A stretch of 64,000 nt of DNA from Paenibacillus_AA sp045062745 (GCF_045062745.1 NZ_JBJGED010000038.1:1-64000), one strand, 5' to 3'. Shown: positions 23,356-33,344, numbered from the stretch's first letter. Notes: generated by a model from the letters alone, not told the origin. Program-made: numbers and translations.

Positions 23356-25932
23356 ATGAGTATGCTGTCGTTCAAGCGCATTCGGAAATCAGTTGTATCC
23401 GCATTGGCCATCCTTACCGTAGCTTCTTCCATCCTGGCGTTTCCTCCTCAGTCAGCTTTCGCCGCATCCGAGTTCACCGTCAACCAAGGCACGGTGCTGC
23501 AGTCCGACTTTGTCGGCCACGGTACCGAGTACAACCAGAATCTGTACGCCTCCATCAGCGCCGTGGACGGGATCACCACGAGCAACGTGTCGCTGCTCGA
23601 GAACGAAGTCAAAGCGCTCGATTCCCAGATTGTCCGCATCTTCTTTGACTCCAAGGCGCTCGATACCGTCAACTATCCGGATTACATGTCCTCTTTTGAG
23701 AAAACGGTCTTGCTCGCTCAGAACACCGGGGCGGAGATCAACATCACGTATTGGCACGGCCCCTACACGAACGTCACCACCCAAATGCAAGATTTCGCAA
23801 ACGAGCTGTACCGATTGAAAGTGACACTGGGCTACTCTAACGTCAAATATGTGACCATCCAGAACGAAGTGAACACAACCTCCATCACTCAAAGCGATTA
23901 TGAAACGTTCTACCGGACGCTGCACTCCCAGCTTACGACTCTCGGCATTCGCAGCGGGCTGAAATTCATCGGCGGCGACTTAACCTTCAACAACCAGCAA
24001 TCGTGGTTCGATTACATGGCCGCTAACATGAGCGATGTGCTCGACGGGTACTCCGTCCACATCTATTGGGATTACGACAATAAGGCTTATGGCTTGACCC
24101 GCCTGACGGACGTACGCGCGATCGTCGACGCGATGCCGGCCGCCGCCCGCAAACCCGTATACATCATGGAGTACGGCGTACGCGGCGACAAGACGGTGTG
24201 CACGCAAGATCCCGGCTGCTTGAACGGCACGACCACCCCGATCGGCGATACGCTTGTGAACGCCTTCCAGCACGCGTGGTTCACTATGAATGCAATCAAC
24301 AAGAAGTTCGTTGCCCTGACGAAGTGGGACGCCTACAAAGCGAAATATGACAACGGCACCCAATACCATAGCGTCATTGGCAACGGGACGGACGGGTATC
24401 CAGTTAAGCCGGCGTACAATGTCATCCGGTTGTTCACGCATACGTCCAACCCGCACTGGAATATCGTCAGCGTGAGCGGCTCCGTTACAGGCAAGCTGGT
24501 GAGCGCTCTGAAGGATCCCAATTCGAGCAATCTGGCGGTCTACGCGCTTAACGACACGGGAGCCAGTACGACGATCTCCATCGGCGGACTGGGTGCCAAC
24601 AAGCCGATGCGCCTATACATCTGGAACAAGAACGGCGACGGCGGGATCAGCGACGAAGGGGCCGTATCCGCGGATTACCTGGGCAACGTTGAGGTGCGCC
24701 TGCCTTCGCAGAGCTTCGCCGCGTTCACGACATTGGGCGCCTCGGACTTGGAACGGATGGCCTATTACAAATTCGACGAGTCCAGCGGGACATCGGCCGC
24801 GGACAGCACGGAATTCGCTCACACCGCGACGGTAGTAAACGGCACTTGGGCTGCGGGCAAGATCGGGAATGCGCTCAGCCTTAACGGAACGAACGCCTAC
24901 GCAACCGCTCCGCACATTCTGGATCCGGTCTCCCCGTCCGGCTATCAGGGCTTCAGCGCCACGGCCTGGGTCAAGCTGAATGCCGATACGGGCATCTCGA
25001 ACTACATCATCCAGCAGGACGGCACGAACGGCAAAATATGGCTGAACCGGTACCTCGACGGCCGTCTCGAGACGTTCCTCGGCGGTACGGCCACATTCTC
25101 GACCGGCACGATCCCGGTTGGCGTATGGACGCATGTCGGCGTCACCTATGACGGCTCCATGGTCCGCCTGTTCCTGAACGGCGAACTGGACGGATCGCGT
25201 ACGATCGCCCTGAATTCCGAGCCGGCCGGAGGGATGATCTTCGGAGCGAGCAAAACGTTCGGCAACCTGTGGAACGGTCAGCTGGACGACATTTCCATCT
25301 ACAACCGCAAGCTCAATGCCACCGAGATGAAGGACCTGTACAACAGCACCTATTGGAAGTTCGACGAGACGTCCGGTACGACGGCGAACGACTCCAACGG
25401 CGTCAACCAACCCGCCACGCTCGTGAATGGCGCCAGCTTCGTCGCCGGCCGGGTGAACAACGCCTTGTATCTGGATGGCATTAACGACTACGCTTCCACC
25501 GGCAGCATTTTGAATCCGGGGACGAGCAACTTCACGGCCACCGCATGGGTGAAGCTGGACGGAGCGTCCAGCACCGCGCAATATGTCCTGCAGCAGAGCG
25601 GCACGAACGGCCGAATCTGGCTGTACCGCGACAGCACGGGCGTCGTCGGCACCTATCTTGGCGGTACGCCGCTCCTCGGGACGACGAACATTCCGCCCGA
25701 TCAGTGGGTGTTCATCGCTGTCACCTATGATGGGACCACGGCACGGGTCTACATGAACGGGAATCTGGAGAATTCTGCGGCGAGAACGGTAACTTCCGAG
25801 GCCGGCGGACTGCTCATCGGGGTCAGCAAGACGTCGTCGAACTACTGGAAGGGCTGGATCGACGACATGCACGTCTACAACCGCGTGCTGAGCAGCACCG
25901 ACATCCTTGATACTTACGAATTGGGACGTTAA
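23356..25932 (+). CDS. Secreted clan GH-A glycoside hydrolase with two LamG domains
   Basis: About 858 residues. A signal peptide (KSVVSALAILTVASSILAFPPQSAFAA) is followed by a TIM-barrel of clan GH-A (about 35-370) with the general acid/base Glu171 in VTIQNEVN and the nucleophile Glu272 in YIMEYGVRG, then a beta-rich linker domain. Two LamG/laminin_G_3 jellyrolls end the protein (about 475-660 and 665-855), each opening with YYKFDESSGT or YWKFDETSGT; they are internal duplicates and should bind polysaccharide. It resembles GH39/GH5-like enzymes, but the exact family and substrate are not certain. The ATG at 23356 lies 13 bases after AAGGAG, a wide gap; GTG 23344 is too near. Confidence 0.85.
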   Translation: MSMLSFKRIRKSVVSALAILTVASSILAFPPQSAFAASEFTVNQGTVLQSDFVGHGTEYNQNLYASISAVDGITTSNVSLLENEVKALDSQIVRIFFDSKALDTVNYPDYMSSFEKTVLLAQNTGAEINITYWHGPYTNVTTQMQDFANELYRLKVTLGYSNVKYVTIQNEVNTTSITQSDYETFYRTLHSQLTTLGIRSGLKFIGGDLTFNNQQSWFDYMAANMSDVLDGYSVHIYWDYDNKAYGLTRLTDVRAIVDAMPAAARKPVYIMEYGVRGDKTVCTQDPGCLNGTTTPIGDTLVNAFQHAWFTMNAINKKFVALTKWDAYKAKYDNGTQYHSVIGNGTDGYPVKPAYNVIRLFTHTSNPHWNIVSVSGSVTGKLVSALKDPNSSNLAVYALNDTGASTTISIGGLGANKPMRLYIWNKNGDGGISDEGAVSADYLGNVEVRLPSQSFAAFTTLGASDLERMAYYKFDESSGTSAADSTEFAHTATVVNGTWAAGKIGNALSLNGTNAYATAPHILDPVSPSGYQGFSATAWVKLNADTGISNYIIQQDGTNGKIWLNRYLDGRLETFLGGTATFSTGTIPVGVWTHVGVTYDGSMVRLFLNGELDGSRTIALNSEPAGGMIFGASKTFGNLWNGQLDDISIYNRKLNATEMKDLYNSTYWKFDETSGTTANDSNGVNQPATLVNGASFVAGRVNNALYLDGINDYASTGSILNPGTSNFTATAWVKLDGASSTAQYVLQQSGTNGRIWLYRDSTGVVGTYLGGTPLLGTTNIPPDQWVFIAVTYDGTTARVYMNGNLENSAARTVTSEAGGLLIGVSKTSSNYWKGWIDDMHVYNRVLSSTDILDTYELGR

Positions 25933-25960
25933 GCAGGTACACGAATAGGTAAATAATACG

Positions 25961-25990
25961 GCAGGCCATCGACTCTAGTCGATGGCCTGC
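25961..25990. terminator. Perfect 14-bp hairpin after the hydrolase gene
   Basis: GCAGGCCATCGACT and AGTCGATGGCCTGC are complementary around a two-base centre. There is no long T-run, but the position directly after the stop codon suggests termination or 3' protection of the mRNA. Confidence 0.65.
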
Positions 25991-26026
25991 TGTGTTGGCG
26001 GGCAGCATAATTTAAAATGATCTTAC

Positions 26027-26078
26027 GCAACTTTAAAGTTGCTTGTACTTGACAAGCAACCTGTAGGTTGCTTATACT
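26027..26078 (+). promoter_or_regulatory. Promoter with two ArsR-type operators (GCAAC-N6-GTTGC)
   Basis: TTGACA (26049-26054), 18 bp and TATACT (26073-26078) form the promoter. The imperfect palindrome at 26054-26073 fills the spacer and contains GCAAC-N6-GTTGC. A second copy, the perfect palindrome GCAACTTTAAAGTTGC, lies at 26027-26042; the centres are 29 bp apart. Binding of the ArsR protein encoded at 26085 would block RNA polymerase. Transcription should begin close to 26085, the first base of the start codon. Confidence 0.7.
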
Positions 26079-26084
26079 TAATAT

Positions 26085-26363
26085 ATGAATTGGGACAAAG
26101 ACGCTATATTCAAAGCACTTGGCGACTCGACTCGGCGGCTTATGTTAGACGAACTCTCCGAACGCAACGAGTTGACGTTGTATGAACTTACGGTACGTCT
26201 AATTATGAAGCACGACCTTACCATTTCGCGACAGGCGATAGCTAAACATCTTGCTGCATTGGAAGATGCAGGGCTCGTAAAATCAGAAAAAAAGGGAAAA
26301 TACCGAGTGGTTATATTCAACAACGAACCCCTTAAAAATTTGCTGAAAGGATGGATAGAGTAA
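26085..26363 (+). CDS. ArsR-family winged-helix regulator
   Basis: A 92-residue single-domain repressor: IFKALGDSTRRLMLDELSE at the N-terminus, recognition helix ISRQAIAKHLAALEDAGLV, then the wing EKKGKYRVVIFN. No CxC or other obvious metal site is present, so it is unlikely to sense a metal by the classical ArsR site. No ribosome site precedes ATG 26085, and the -10 box ends only six bases before it, so the mRNA is probably leaderless. The gene is richer in A and T than its neighbours and is followed by a VOC gene, together forming a small transferable unit. Confidence 0.88.
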   Translation: MNWDKDAIFKALGDSTRRLMLDELSERNELTLYELTVRLIMKHDLTISRQAIAKHLAALEDAGLVKSEKKGKYRVVIFNNEPLKNLLKGWIE

Positions 26364-26464
26364 TTTTATTTATAAACTTCTGACGAATGTATAGGTATTT
26401 CTGATTGAAGCCAGATTGTTAGCGGAGCACCATCGTCGCAAATTTCAAAGGAGGCAAAAACATT

Positions 26465-26848
26465 ATGAAAATCATCGTTACAAGTGTATTCGTTCAAGAT
26501 CAAGACAAGGCATTGGAGTTTTATACAGCAACACTGGGCTTTGTAAAAAAGCATGACGTTCCCGTCGGAGAATTTAGGTGGATCACGGTTGTTTCTCCCG
26601 ATGAGCAAGACGGTACCGAGCTCTTACTTGAACCGAATGACCATCCTGCGGCCAAAGAGTATCAAAAGAAGATATTTGCCGATGGCATCCCAGCAACAAT
26701 GTTTGGCGTTGCAGATATTAATAAGGAGCACAAACGATTATTGGAAAACGGCGTGAAGTTTACCATGGAGCCGACCAAAATGGGCGAACTCACAATAGCT
26801 GTCTTTGACGATACATGCGGCAACCTTATTCAGATTGCGCAGAAATAA
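26465..26848 (+). CDS. VOC (glyoxalase/bleomycin-resistance) family protein
   Basis: A 127-residue protein with the two beta-alpha-beta-beta-beta repeats of the VOC fold (SVFVQDQDKALEFYTATLGF at the start and FGVADINKEHKRLLENGV in the second half, ending DDTCGNLIQIAQK). Members bind a metal and act on small molecules or bind antibiotics; the substrate is not evident. Downstream of the ArsR gene by 101 bases with its own SD (GGAGGC before ATG 26465). The ArsR-VOC pairing is common in Firmicutes and suggests repressor-controlled expression. Confidence 0.85.
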   Translation: MKIIVTSVFVQDQDKALEFYTATLGFVKKHDVPVGEFRWITVVSPDEQDGTELLLEPNDHPAAKEYQKKIFADGIPATMFGVADINKEHKRLLENGVKFTMEPTKMGELTIAVFDDTCGNLIQIAQK

Positions 26849-26882
26849 CCTTATGACGAAATATGTGATGCAACTCGCCAAG

Positions 26883-26920
26883 CCGAGATATCCTCTTCAA
26901 GGATTCTCGGTCTTTATTTT
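26883..26920 (+). terminator. Rho-independent terminator after the VOC gene
   Basis: CCGAGA-T-ATCC (26883-26893) pairs with GGAT-TCTCGG (26901-26910), followed by TCTTTATTTTT. Confidence 0.8.
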
Positions 26921-27054
26921 TCTTCCGCTTCGCTAAAGAGCGACTCCGTTTTCGAAAAAGCCGCATTTCTTGCATGATTCGCATTTTTTAGGATTGACAG
27001 GAAATCCCGATGCGTGAATGATAGGGTCTAACAAGGAAAAGGGGGTGCCCTCCG

Positions 27055-29418
27055 ATGGGTATCATCCGATTGCCGAAGGGCCGTAAATATTTGCAGCGCA
27101 TCGTGCTGTACTTTAACCTATCCGTTGTCGGGCTGCTCGTCCTTTTCTCAATCGCCTATTACGCCTATTCCAAGAACATCGTCCTGCAGACACAGAAGGA
27201 TGCTAATGAAAAAGTATTGTCCCAAATCAAATACAACATCAATTATTTGCATGAGATCGTTCAAAATATCGCGATTATGATGAGCTTCGACAAGAGCATG
27301 ATTTATTTGATGAACGCCAAAGATCCGGATTCCTTCACGAAATTCCAAACGCTGCGCATGCTGGATACGGTCGCCGACTCGACCTCCTTCGTTGACTCCA
27401 TCGCCGTCTACAGCGGCGTCGCCGAGCGCATGTACGTCGGGGGCTCCGGAACATGGTCCCGCGAGCACTTGAATGAACTCGAAGAGATGTCGCATCGCAT
27501 CCTGCTGCAATCCGGACCATCGACCGGTGGAAGAATGGTGCCCATGAAGACGAATGAACGGAGCGAGAATGTGGATCTGTTCTCCTTCTTCGTCCTTGAA
27601 AGCCATCCGACGAACGGCGCGCTTCCCAATGCGGTTATCGTTAATATTAGGCCGCAATGGGTGTTTGATAATATTTCCAATCTGAACATCCTCGGTGGGC
27701 AGCAAGACGGGATCGTCCTCTTGGATCGGAAGGGGGATGTACTGGCTTATCACAACGAGGCTGCGATGAGGCTCGCGGATGCCAATTGGCGGTCGGCGGC
27801 CGCTTCCGCAGCAGAACCCGGCATTTTCACGGTCCGCCGGATTAACGGAGAGAAATACTTGATTTCCAAAATCGGCGTCGGGGTGAATGAATGGAGCATT
27901 ATGAGCCTCTTGCCCTACGATAAAGTGATGGGGCGGGTGCAGTCCTTTCGCGATATCTCCTTCCTCTTGATTGGACTTGCTCTACTGAGCTCGGTCGTGC
28001 TGTCCGCCGCGGTCGCGAACCGGTTGTACCAGCCGATCGGCAAGCTGACGGAGCAATTCCGACGCAATGCGCTCGTCCCACTGGCGGGGGTTCCCAAAGC
28101 TCACGATGAAGTGGGCTACATATCCGGCGTGTATGAGCTTACCCTGAACAAGCTCCGACTGGCCCGTCAGGAAGAGAATCGCAATCAGCAAATCGTAAAC
28201 GACTATTATCTGCGGCGCTGGCTAACCGACAGCGGATCGCTGACCGAGGAGGAGCTGGGCGAGTGTCGCGCAGCGTTTCCCCATCTGTTCACGAAGGAAG
28301 GAGGAGCGGAACCGGTCTGGATGGTAGCCGTGCTGACACCGGATACGCTGCCGCCGGCTTCCCGGTCGTCCGTGCAGGACGACTTATTCCGGTTTGTCGT
28401 GTGCAATATCACGGAAGAGACGATTGCCGGTTCCTTCCCGGTTCGTGTTTTGGACATGAAGAACGATTTCCTGGTGGCGATCGTGCGGACGACTGGCGCC
28501 AGATCGGATTCGGACGCCCTGCGGGCACTGCTAGCGGAATCGGTCGAGACTTGCCGCCATTATTACCGAAGAACGTTTTCTGCAGCGGTGAGCCATCCTC
28601 TATCCGATTGCAGAGCGGTCAGTACCTTGTACCGGGTGACGGTTCAGCAGTTGATGTATCGGCTGCTGTATGGCCCGGGATCCGTTATCACGCCGGGGGA
28701 TGTTGAGGGCAACATGACCCGTCAGGAGTATACGATTCCGATCGAATGGGAAAAGAAGCTTGGAGAAGCGATCCGTGCCCGAGACGATAAGACGATCCGC
28801 TCTCTGCTCGAGAAGTGGTTTGCGGCGATTGCCGCCTTGCCTTATGACGATATGACGTTCGCCGTTCAGCAAATCGTACTTGTGATCCGGCAAGTGCTTC
28901 GGGAGCCTGTATTCGCCGCTCATTTCAACTCGGTCGCGATGCAGACGCTGGGGACCAGCGTCATTCGATCTGATACGCTGGCTGAGATGCGTGAGAAGAT
29001 CGAGCACTTTCTGGAGCAGGTCTGCCTGGCGGAGAGGGAAGCCCAGAAAGAAGACAAGAACAAAATCATTGTAGACGCGATCAAGGAGTTCGTGGAGAAA
29101 AACGTCCTGGACATCAATTTGAACCTGCAATCCGTGGCGTCGTATTTCAAAATGTCTTCGGCGTACGTGGGCCGCATTTTCAAACAATACGAGAACGTTT
29201 CCGTGGGCGACTACATTAACGGGTACCGGCTGGACAAGGCGCGCGAGATGCTTCTTAGCAGCAGCTTCAGCGTGAAGGAAGTCGCCGATTATCTCGGCTT
29301 CAACAATGCGAGCTACTTCATCACGCTGTTCAAAAAGAAATACGGCTTGACGCCGAGAGAATTCCGGATGAATGTGGCGCTCGGGGAAGAGAGACGGCTT
29401 GACGGTTCGATAAATTGA
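27055..29418 (+). CDS. Membrane-anchored AraC-family sensor-regulator
   Basis: A 787-residue one-component regulator. Span 1 (VGLLVLFSIAYYAYS) and span 2 (ISFLLIGLALLSSVVLSAAVA, about residues 300-325) enclose an extracellular Cache-like sensor. A HAMP-like segment, a degenerate middle domain and a C-terminal AraC double helix-turn-helix (NLQSVASYFKMSSAYVGRIFKQ and VKEVADYLGFNNASYFITLFKKKYG) follow. It should sense an extracellular sugar and activate the large beta-helix enzyme and the importer downstream. A possible site is AATTGATACGA, found before both transcription units (29413 and 33428). The SD is AAGGGGG before ATG 27055. Confidence 0.93.
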   Translation: MGIIRLPKGRKYLQRIVLYFNLSVVGLLVLFSIAYYAYSKNIVLQTQKDANEKVLSQIKYNINYLHEIVQNIAIMMSFDKSMIYLMNAKDPDSFTKFQTLRMLDTVADSTSFVDSIAVYSGVAERMYVGGSGTWSREHLNELEEMSHRILLQSGPSTGGRMVPMKTNERSENVDLFSFFVLESHPTNGALPNAVIVNIRPQWVFDNISNLNILGGQQDGIVLLDRKGDVLAYHNEAAMRLADANWRSAAASAAEPGIFTVRRINGEKYLISKIGVGVNEWSIMSLLPYDKVMGRVQSFRDISFLLIGLALLSSVVLSAAVANRLYQPIGKLTEQFRRNALVPLAGVPKAHDEVGYISGVYELTLNKLRLARQEENRNQQIVNDYYLRRWLTDSGSLTEEELGECRAAFPHLFTKEGGAEPVWMVAVLTPDTLPPASRSSVQDDLFRFVVCNITEETIAGSFPVRVLDMKNDFLVAIVRTTGARSDSDALRALLAESVETCRHYYRRTFSAAVSHPLSDCRAVSTLYRVTVQQLMYRLLYGPGSVITPGDVEGNMTRQEYTIPIEWEKKLGEAIRARDDKTIRSLLEKWFAAIAALPYDDMTFAVQQIVLVIRQVLREPVFAAHFNSVAMQTLGTSVIRSDTLAEMREKIEHFLEQVCLAEREAQKEDKNKIIVDAIKEFVEKNVLDINLNLQSVASYFKMSSAYVGRIFKQYENVSVGDYINGYRLDKAREMLLSSSFSVKEVADYLGFNNASYFITLFKKKYGLTPREFRMNVALGEERRLDGSIN

Positions 29419-29543
29419 TACGAAATGCAAATTCTGCAACGGTTCTTGGGACATTGTCTTCGTTTTGGGATAGCCGCCGCGTCCGCCGCCAGCCAGAATA
29501 AATACCGCAAGGCCACACAAAATCACGGAAGGACGTGTTGGTG

Positions 29544-32500
29544 ATGAGCAAACGGTATTGGGCGGCACTATGTTTGGCCTGGCTGCTGCTGGGCTGGCTG
29601 GCTGCCCCGAGCGGTCATGCACTGGAAGGGACGACTGCGAAGGCTTTTTATGTGGCTCCGGATGGGAACGATTCCAATTCAGGCGGGCCAAGCGATCCGT
29701 TCCGTACGCTGGAGATGGCGAGGAACGCTATTCGTTCGCTCAAGAGCGAGTTCGGATTGCCGGCCGGCGGCGTAACCGTCTATTTGAGAGAGGGCACTTA
29801 TCCGAGGAGCGAATCGTTCGAGCTGACGGAGGAGGATTCCGGTACCCCCGATTCCCCGATCGTCTATCGCGCCTATCCCGGCGAGACGGTTCGGCTGTCA
29901 GGCGGTACGAAGCTGGACCGCTCCGGCTTCAAGGCTGTTACCGACCCGGCCGTGCTGCAGCGGATCATCGATCCGGAGGCGCGCAGCCGACTGTTGCAGT
30001 TCGACCTGGCGGCCCACGGGTTGACCGACTATGGACAGCTCAGCAGGCACGGTTACTGGAAGGCGAGCGATATCAGCCTGCTGCCGCCGATGCAGCTGTA
30101 CGTCGACGGGAAAGGCATGACGCTGGCCCGGTGGCCGAACAACGGAACCGTCCAAATGGGGGATATCGTGGATCCCGGGCCGACGGTGGACGATCCGGAT
30201 CTTCAGTTGAGAGGAGGGACTTTCAAGTACGAGTACGATCGTCCCAGGTACTGGACGCAAGCGGATGACATATGGCTGGACGGCATCTTCGGCTACAGCT
30301 GGGAGTGGTCGTACAACAAGATCGCGAGCATCGATACCGAGAACCGGTCGATTACGCTGCAGTATGGCGAAATGTCCGGCATCCAGAAGAACTGGTACCC
30401 CGATTTCCATTTCGCCGAGAATTTGCTGGAAGAGATCGACGCGCCGGGCGAATATTACATCGACCGGAAGAACGGCGTATTGTATGTTCTTCCGAACGCG
30501 GCCTTCCTGACCGGACACGGCGACATCACGGTGACGACGCTGAAGGGGCCCATGATCACGACGATGGGAGCTTCCCATATCCGGTTCGAAGAGCTCATGC
30601 TGGAGTACGGCCGGGATACGGCGGCGGTTATTATCGGAGGCGCCGGCGTGACGATCTCGCATCTCGACATTGCCAACTTCGCGGGCGGCGCCGTGTACGT
30701 CAACGTGCCGAGCCGGTTCATGGCTCCTGTTCCGGATAGTGCGCTGGTCGGCGTCGATCATTCGATTGACAGCACCCACATTCACCATATCGGGGCGCTG
30801 GCCGTTACGCTGAACGGCGGGGACGCGGCTCTTCTGACACCGGGGAACAATCAGGTGACGAACTCCCATATTCATGACTTCGCTTTCTACAACAAAGCTT
30901 ACAATCCCGGCGTCGTCCTGCGGGGAGTCGGCAACCGGGCGGCCGGCAACGAGATTCACGATGCGCCGCATCCGGGGATCTTGATTTTCGGCAACGATCA
31001 TCTGGTCGAATACAACAACGTCTACGACATTTGCAAACTGTTCTCCGACCTCGGCGCGATCTATATGAATGCTGGAGCGACCCCGCAGGAGCGGGGGACG
31101 GTCATCCGGCGCAATTATTTTCATCATATCGGAGAGCACAAGCCGGGCGTGGAGGGAGTGTATCCCGACAACCTGACGATGGGGCTGACAATCGAGCAGA
31201 ACATTTTCTACAAGATGGGAAATGCCGCGATCAAAAGCAATGCCGGGTCTTACATTAAGGCGGACAATAATCTATTCATCGACACGTTCGTTCCGTACGA
31301 CAACCAAGAGATGTTCATGGGCAACGGGCCCGGCAACAAGATCGATACCGACTATATGCCGCAATGGAAGGCGATCTTCGAGCGGTATAACAATTTCATC
31401 GGTACCCCGTACTTGACCGAATATCCGGAGCTTGGCCGCTTCTTCGAAGAGAACCGCTATTATCCGGACAGCAACCGTTTTACGAACAACGTCATCTACA
31501 ACCCGACGGTTCAGCGGTCCTCGGAGGTCAATTCGCAAGGCGCGAGGGATGTGTACAGCCTGCTGAATTATGCCGGCAACTGGGTGACCGACCAGGATCC
31601 GGGCTTCGAGAATCTGACCGGCGGTGATTTGCGGCTGCGGGAGGACGCACCGGTATGGAGCCAAATTCCCGGCTTCGTCAAGATCCCGTTCGAGCTGATC
31701 GGCACGCAGGGGAAAGTCGGGATCTCCCATGCGCCGGATACCGTCGAGCTCCTCGATGTCGAATTTCCTTATGCGAACATAACGATGGGATTGGGCGAGA
31801 CCGCGGCCGTCCTAGCCGAGGCGATCCCTTGGAATGCCACCAATGCATCGGTGACATACAGCAGCAGCAATCCGGCTGTTGCGGCTGTAGACGCGAACGG
31901 CAGCGTGCAGGCGCTGGCGCCGGGAACGGCGGTGATCACCGCGCGGTCGGCGGCCAACCCGGCTTTATCGGACGAATGCGAAGTGACGGTTGTGGGCGGC
32001 GACGGGGTAATGTACTTCACCGATTTCGAATCCGGCGGTAACGGCTGGCCGGTAGACGCCAATCACAGCATTGAGGCGGATTCGGAAGGCAATCATTGGT
32101 ATCGGCTGGCCGGGGGAGCGAATGCCCAATCGCAGAGAGACTTCACCGACTATGTGCTCGAATACAAGCTGAAGACGCCTGCGTCGATGCCTGTCGGCGC
32201 GAACTTCCTGATGTACGAACGCAACGGGACGAACGGCAGCGGGTATGTCTTCTACAAGAAGACGGCAGCGGGATCCTTATGGGCGTTGTACGACTCGAAG
32301 TGGCAGACGCTGGCGGAAGTCGACCTGACCCAAGACGATCTCCTGCCCGATCGGATTTATGAGATCAAGCTCGTGGTCCAAGGAGCGAACGTCAACCTGT
32401 ACGTCGGCGGGGAGCTGCGTCTGCTAGGGGTGAACCCGTCCCACAGTCCTAGCGGTAAAGTCGGTTTTTATGTAGAAGGATTTACGGACATGCGGTTTGA

Positions 32501-33332
32501 CGACGTGAAGTTCTCGCTCATCCGGGAGCCGGTAACGGGAATCGAAGTGAAGCCTGGCACGCTGTCGCTTCAGATGGGCGAGAGAAGCCAGCTGGCGGCG
32601 AGCGTATGGCCGCAGGAAGCCTCCAACCGGAAGGTACGGTGGATGTCCAGCGATTCGGCCGTGGCGAGCGTAGACGACACGGGCTTGGTGTCGGCGCATC
32701 AGCCTGGAACGGCGGTCATGACAGCCGTATCCGACGAGAATGACCAAATAAAAGCCGAATCGGCCGTTACGGTTCTCCCCTGGCCGGATTACCCGATTCA
32801 ATCGCTGAATAAGGCCGTCAAGGACAAGAAGGGATGGACGGATTCGGATGCGGTTGATTTTCATAAAGGGAACATCCGAATCTCGGGAGAAGGCGTATAC
32901 GGTTACGAAGAGCAGAAGTTCGGCAGCGCGCTTCTTCGGTTCAATGCCAAGCTGGGAGCGTTCGGCGGAGGCTGGTATGGGTTCGCGCTGCGCTCCGACC
33001 GCACCGGCGATCCGACCTGGGTGAACGGCAATAAAGGCTACCTGGTTGTCATTAAGGAGGACCAGATTGAATTCCAGACGTGGAAACCGGGGCAGAAAAT
33101 GGTCCGGATTATCCCGAATACGGAATTCAAAGCCGGCGGCGAATATGAGATCGAGATCGGCGTCATTCGTTCCTCTACAGGAGAACGATTTATCCTCAAA
33201 TCGGGTTCCCGCGTGATCCTGAATGAATGGGACGCCGACCCGAATAATCCGATCGCGGCGGAAGGGTATTTCAACGTGTATAACTATGCCAAGGGGAACG
33301 CGATCGAGTTAATGCCGGCTAAAGACAAATAA
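29544..33332 (+). CDS. Giant secreted GH141-like beta-helix enzyme with Ig-like domains
   Basis: About 1262 residues. A signal peptide (WAALCLAWLLLGWLAAPSGHA) precedes a right-handed parallel beta-helix (about 30-735). FYVAPDGNDSNSG, RTLEMARNAIRSL, VYLREGTYPRSESFELTEEDSGT and YYIDRKNGVLYVLP are hallmarks of GH141-like proteins, a family with fucosidase and xylanase members. Next come a BIG_2 Ig-like domain (about 750-820), a jellyroll (about 825-995), a second BIG_2 domain (about 1000-1080) and another concanavalin-like domain at the end. It probably removes side chains from a plant cell-wall glycan outside the cell. The SD is GGAAGGA; ATG 29544 is chosen, and GTG 29541 is also possible. A perfect hairpin follows. 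Confidence 0.82.
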   Translation: MSKRYWAALCLAWLLLGWLAAPSGHALEGTTAKAFYVAPDGNDSNSGGPSDPFRTLEMARNAIRSLKSEFGLPAGGVTVYLREGTYPRSESFELTEEDSGTPDSPIVYRAYPGETVRLSGGTKLDRSGFKAVTDPAVLQRIIDPEARSRLLQFDLAAHGLTDYGQLSRHGYWKASDISLLPPMQLYVDGKGMTLARWPNNGTVQMGDIVDPGPTVDDPDLQLRGGTFKYEYDRPRYWTQADDIWLDGIFGYSWEWSYNKIASIDTENRSITLQYGEMSGIQKNWYPDFHFAENLLEEIDAPGEYYIDRKNGVLYVLPNAAFLTGHGDITVTTLKGPMITTMGASHIRFEELMLEYGRDTAAVIIGGAGVTISHLDIANFAGGAVYVNVPSRFMAPVPDSALVGVDHSIDSTHIHHIGALAVTLNGGDAALLTPGNNQVTNSHIHDFAFYNKAYNPGVVLRGVGNRAAGNEIHDAPHPGILIFGNDHLVEYNNVYDICKLFSDLGAIYMNAGATPQERGTVIRRNYFHHIGEHKPGVEGVYPDNLTMGLTIEQNIFYKMGNAAIKSNAGSYIKADNNLFIDTFVPYDNQEMFMGNGPGNKIDTDYMPQWKAIFERYNNFIGTPYLTEYPELGRFFEENRYYPDSNRFTNNVIYNPTVQRSSEVNSQGARDVYSLLNYAGNWVTDQDPGFENLTGGDLRLREDAPVWSQIPGFVKIPFELIGTQGKVGISHAPDTVELLDVEFPYANITMGLGETAAVLAEAIPWNATNASVTYSSSNPAVAAVDANGSVQALAPGTAVITARSAANPALSDECEVTVVGGDGVMYFTDFESGGNGWPVDANHSIEADSEGNHWYRLAGGANAQSQRDFTDYVLEYKLKTPASMPVGANFLMYERNGTNGSGYVFYKKTAAGSLWALYDSKWQTLAEVDLTQDDLLPDRIYEIKLVVQGANVNLYVGGELRLLGVNPSHSPSGKVGFYVEGFTDMRFDDVKFSLIREPVTGIEVKPGTLSLQMGERSQLAASVWPQEASNRKVRWMSSDSAVASVDDTGLVSAHQPGTAVMTAVSDENDQIKAESAVTVLPWPDYPIQSLNKAVKDKKGWTDSDAVDFHKGNIRISGEGVYGYEEQKFGSALLRFNAKLGAFGGGWYGFALRSDRTGDPTWVNGNKGYLVVIKEDQIEFQTWKPGQKMVRIIPNTEFKAGGEYEIEIGVIRSSTGERFILKSGSRVILNEWDADPNNPIAAEGYFNVYNYAKGNAIELMPAKDK

Positions 33333-33344
33333 CTTCGCCTTGCG

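Noticed and set aside
23157..23648. 163-residue plus-strand frame over the hydrolase leader
   Set aside because: It overlaps the signal-peptide coding part of the hydrolase in another frame and becomes Arg-rich; a shadow.
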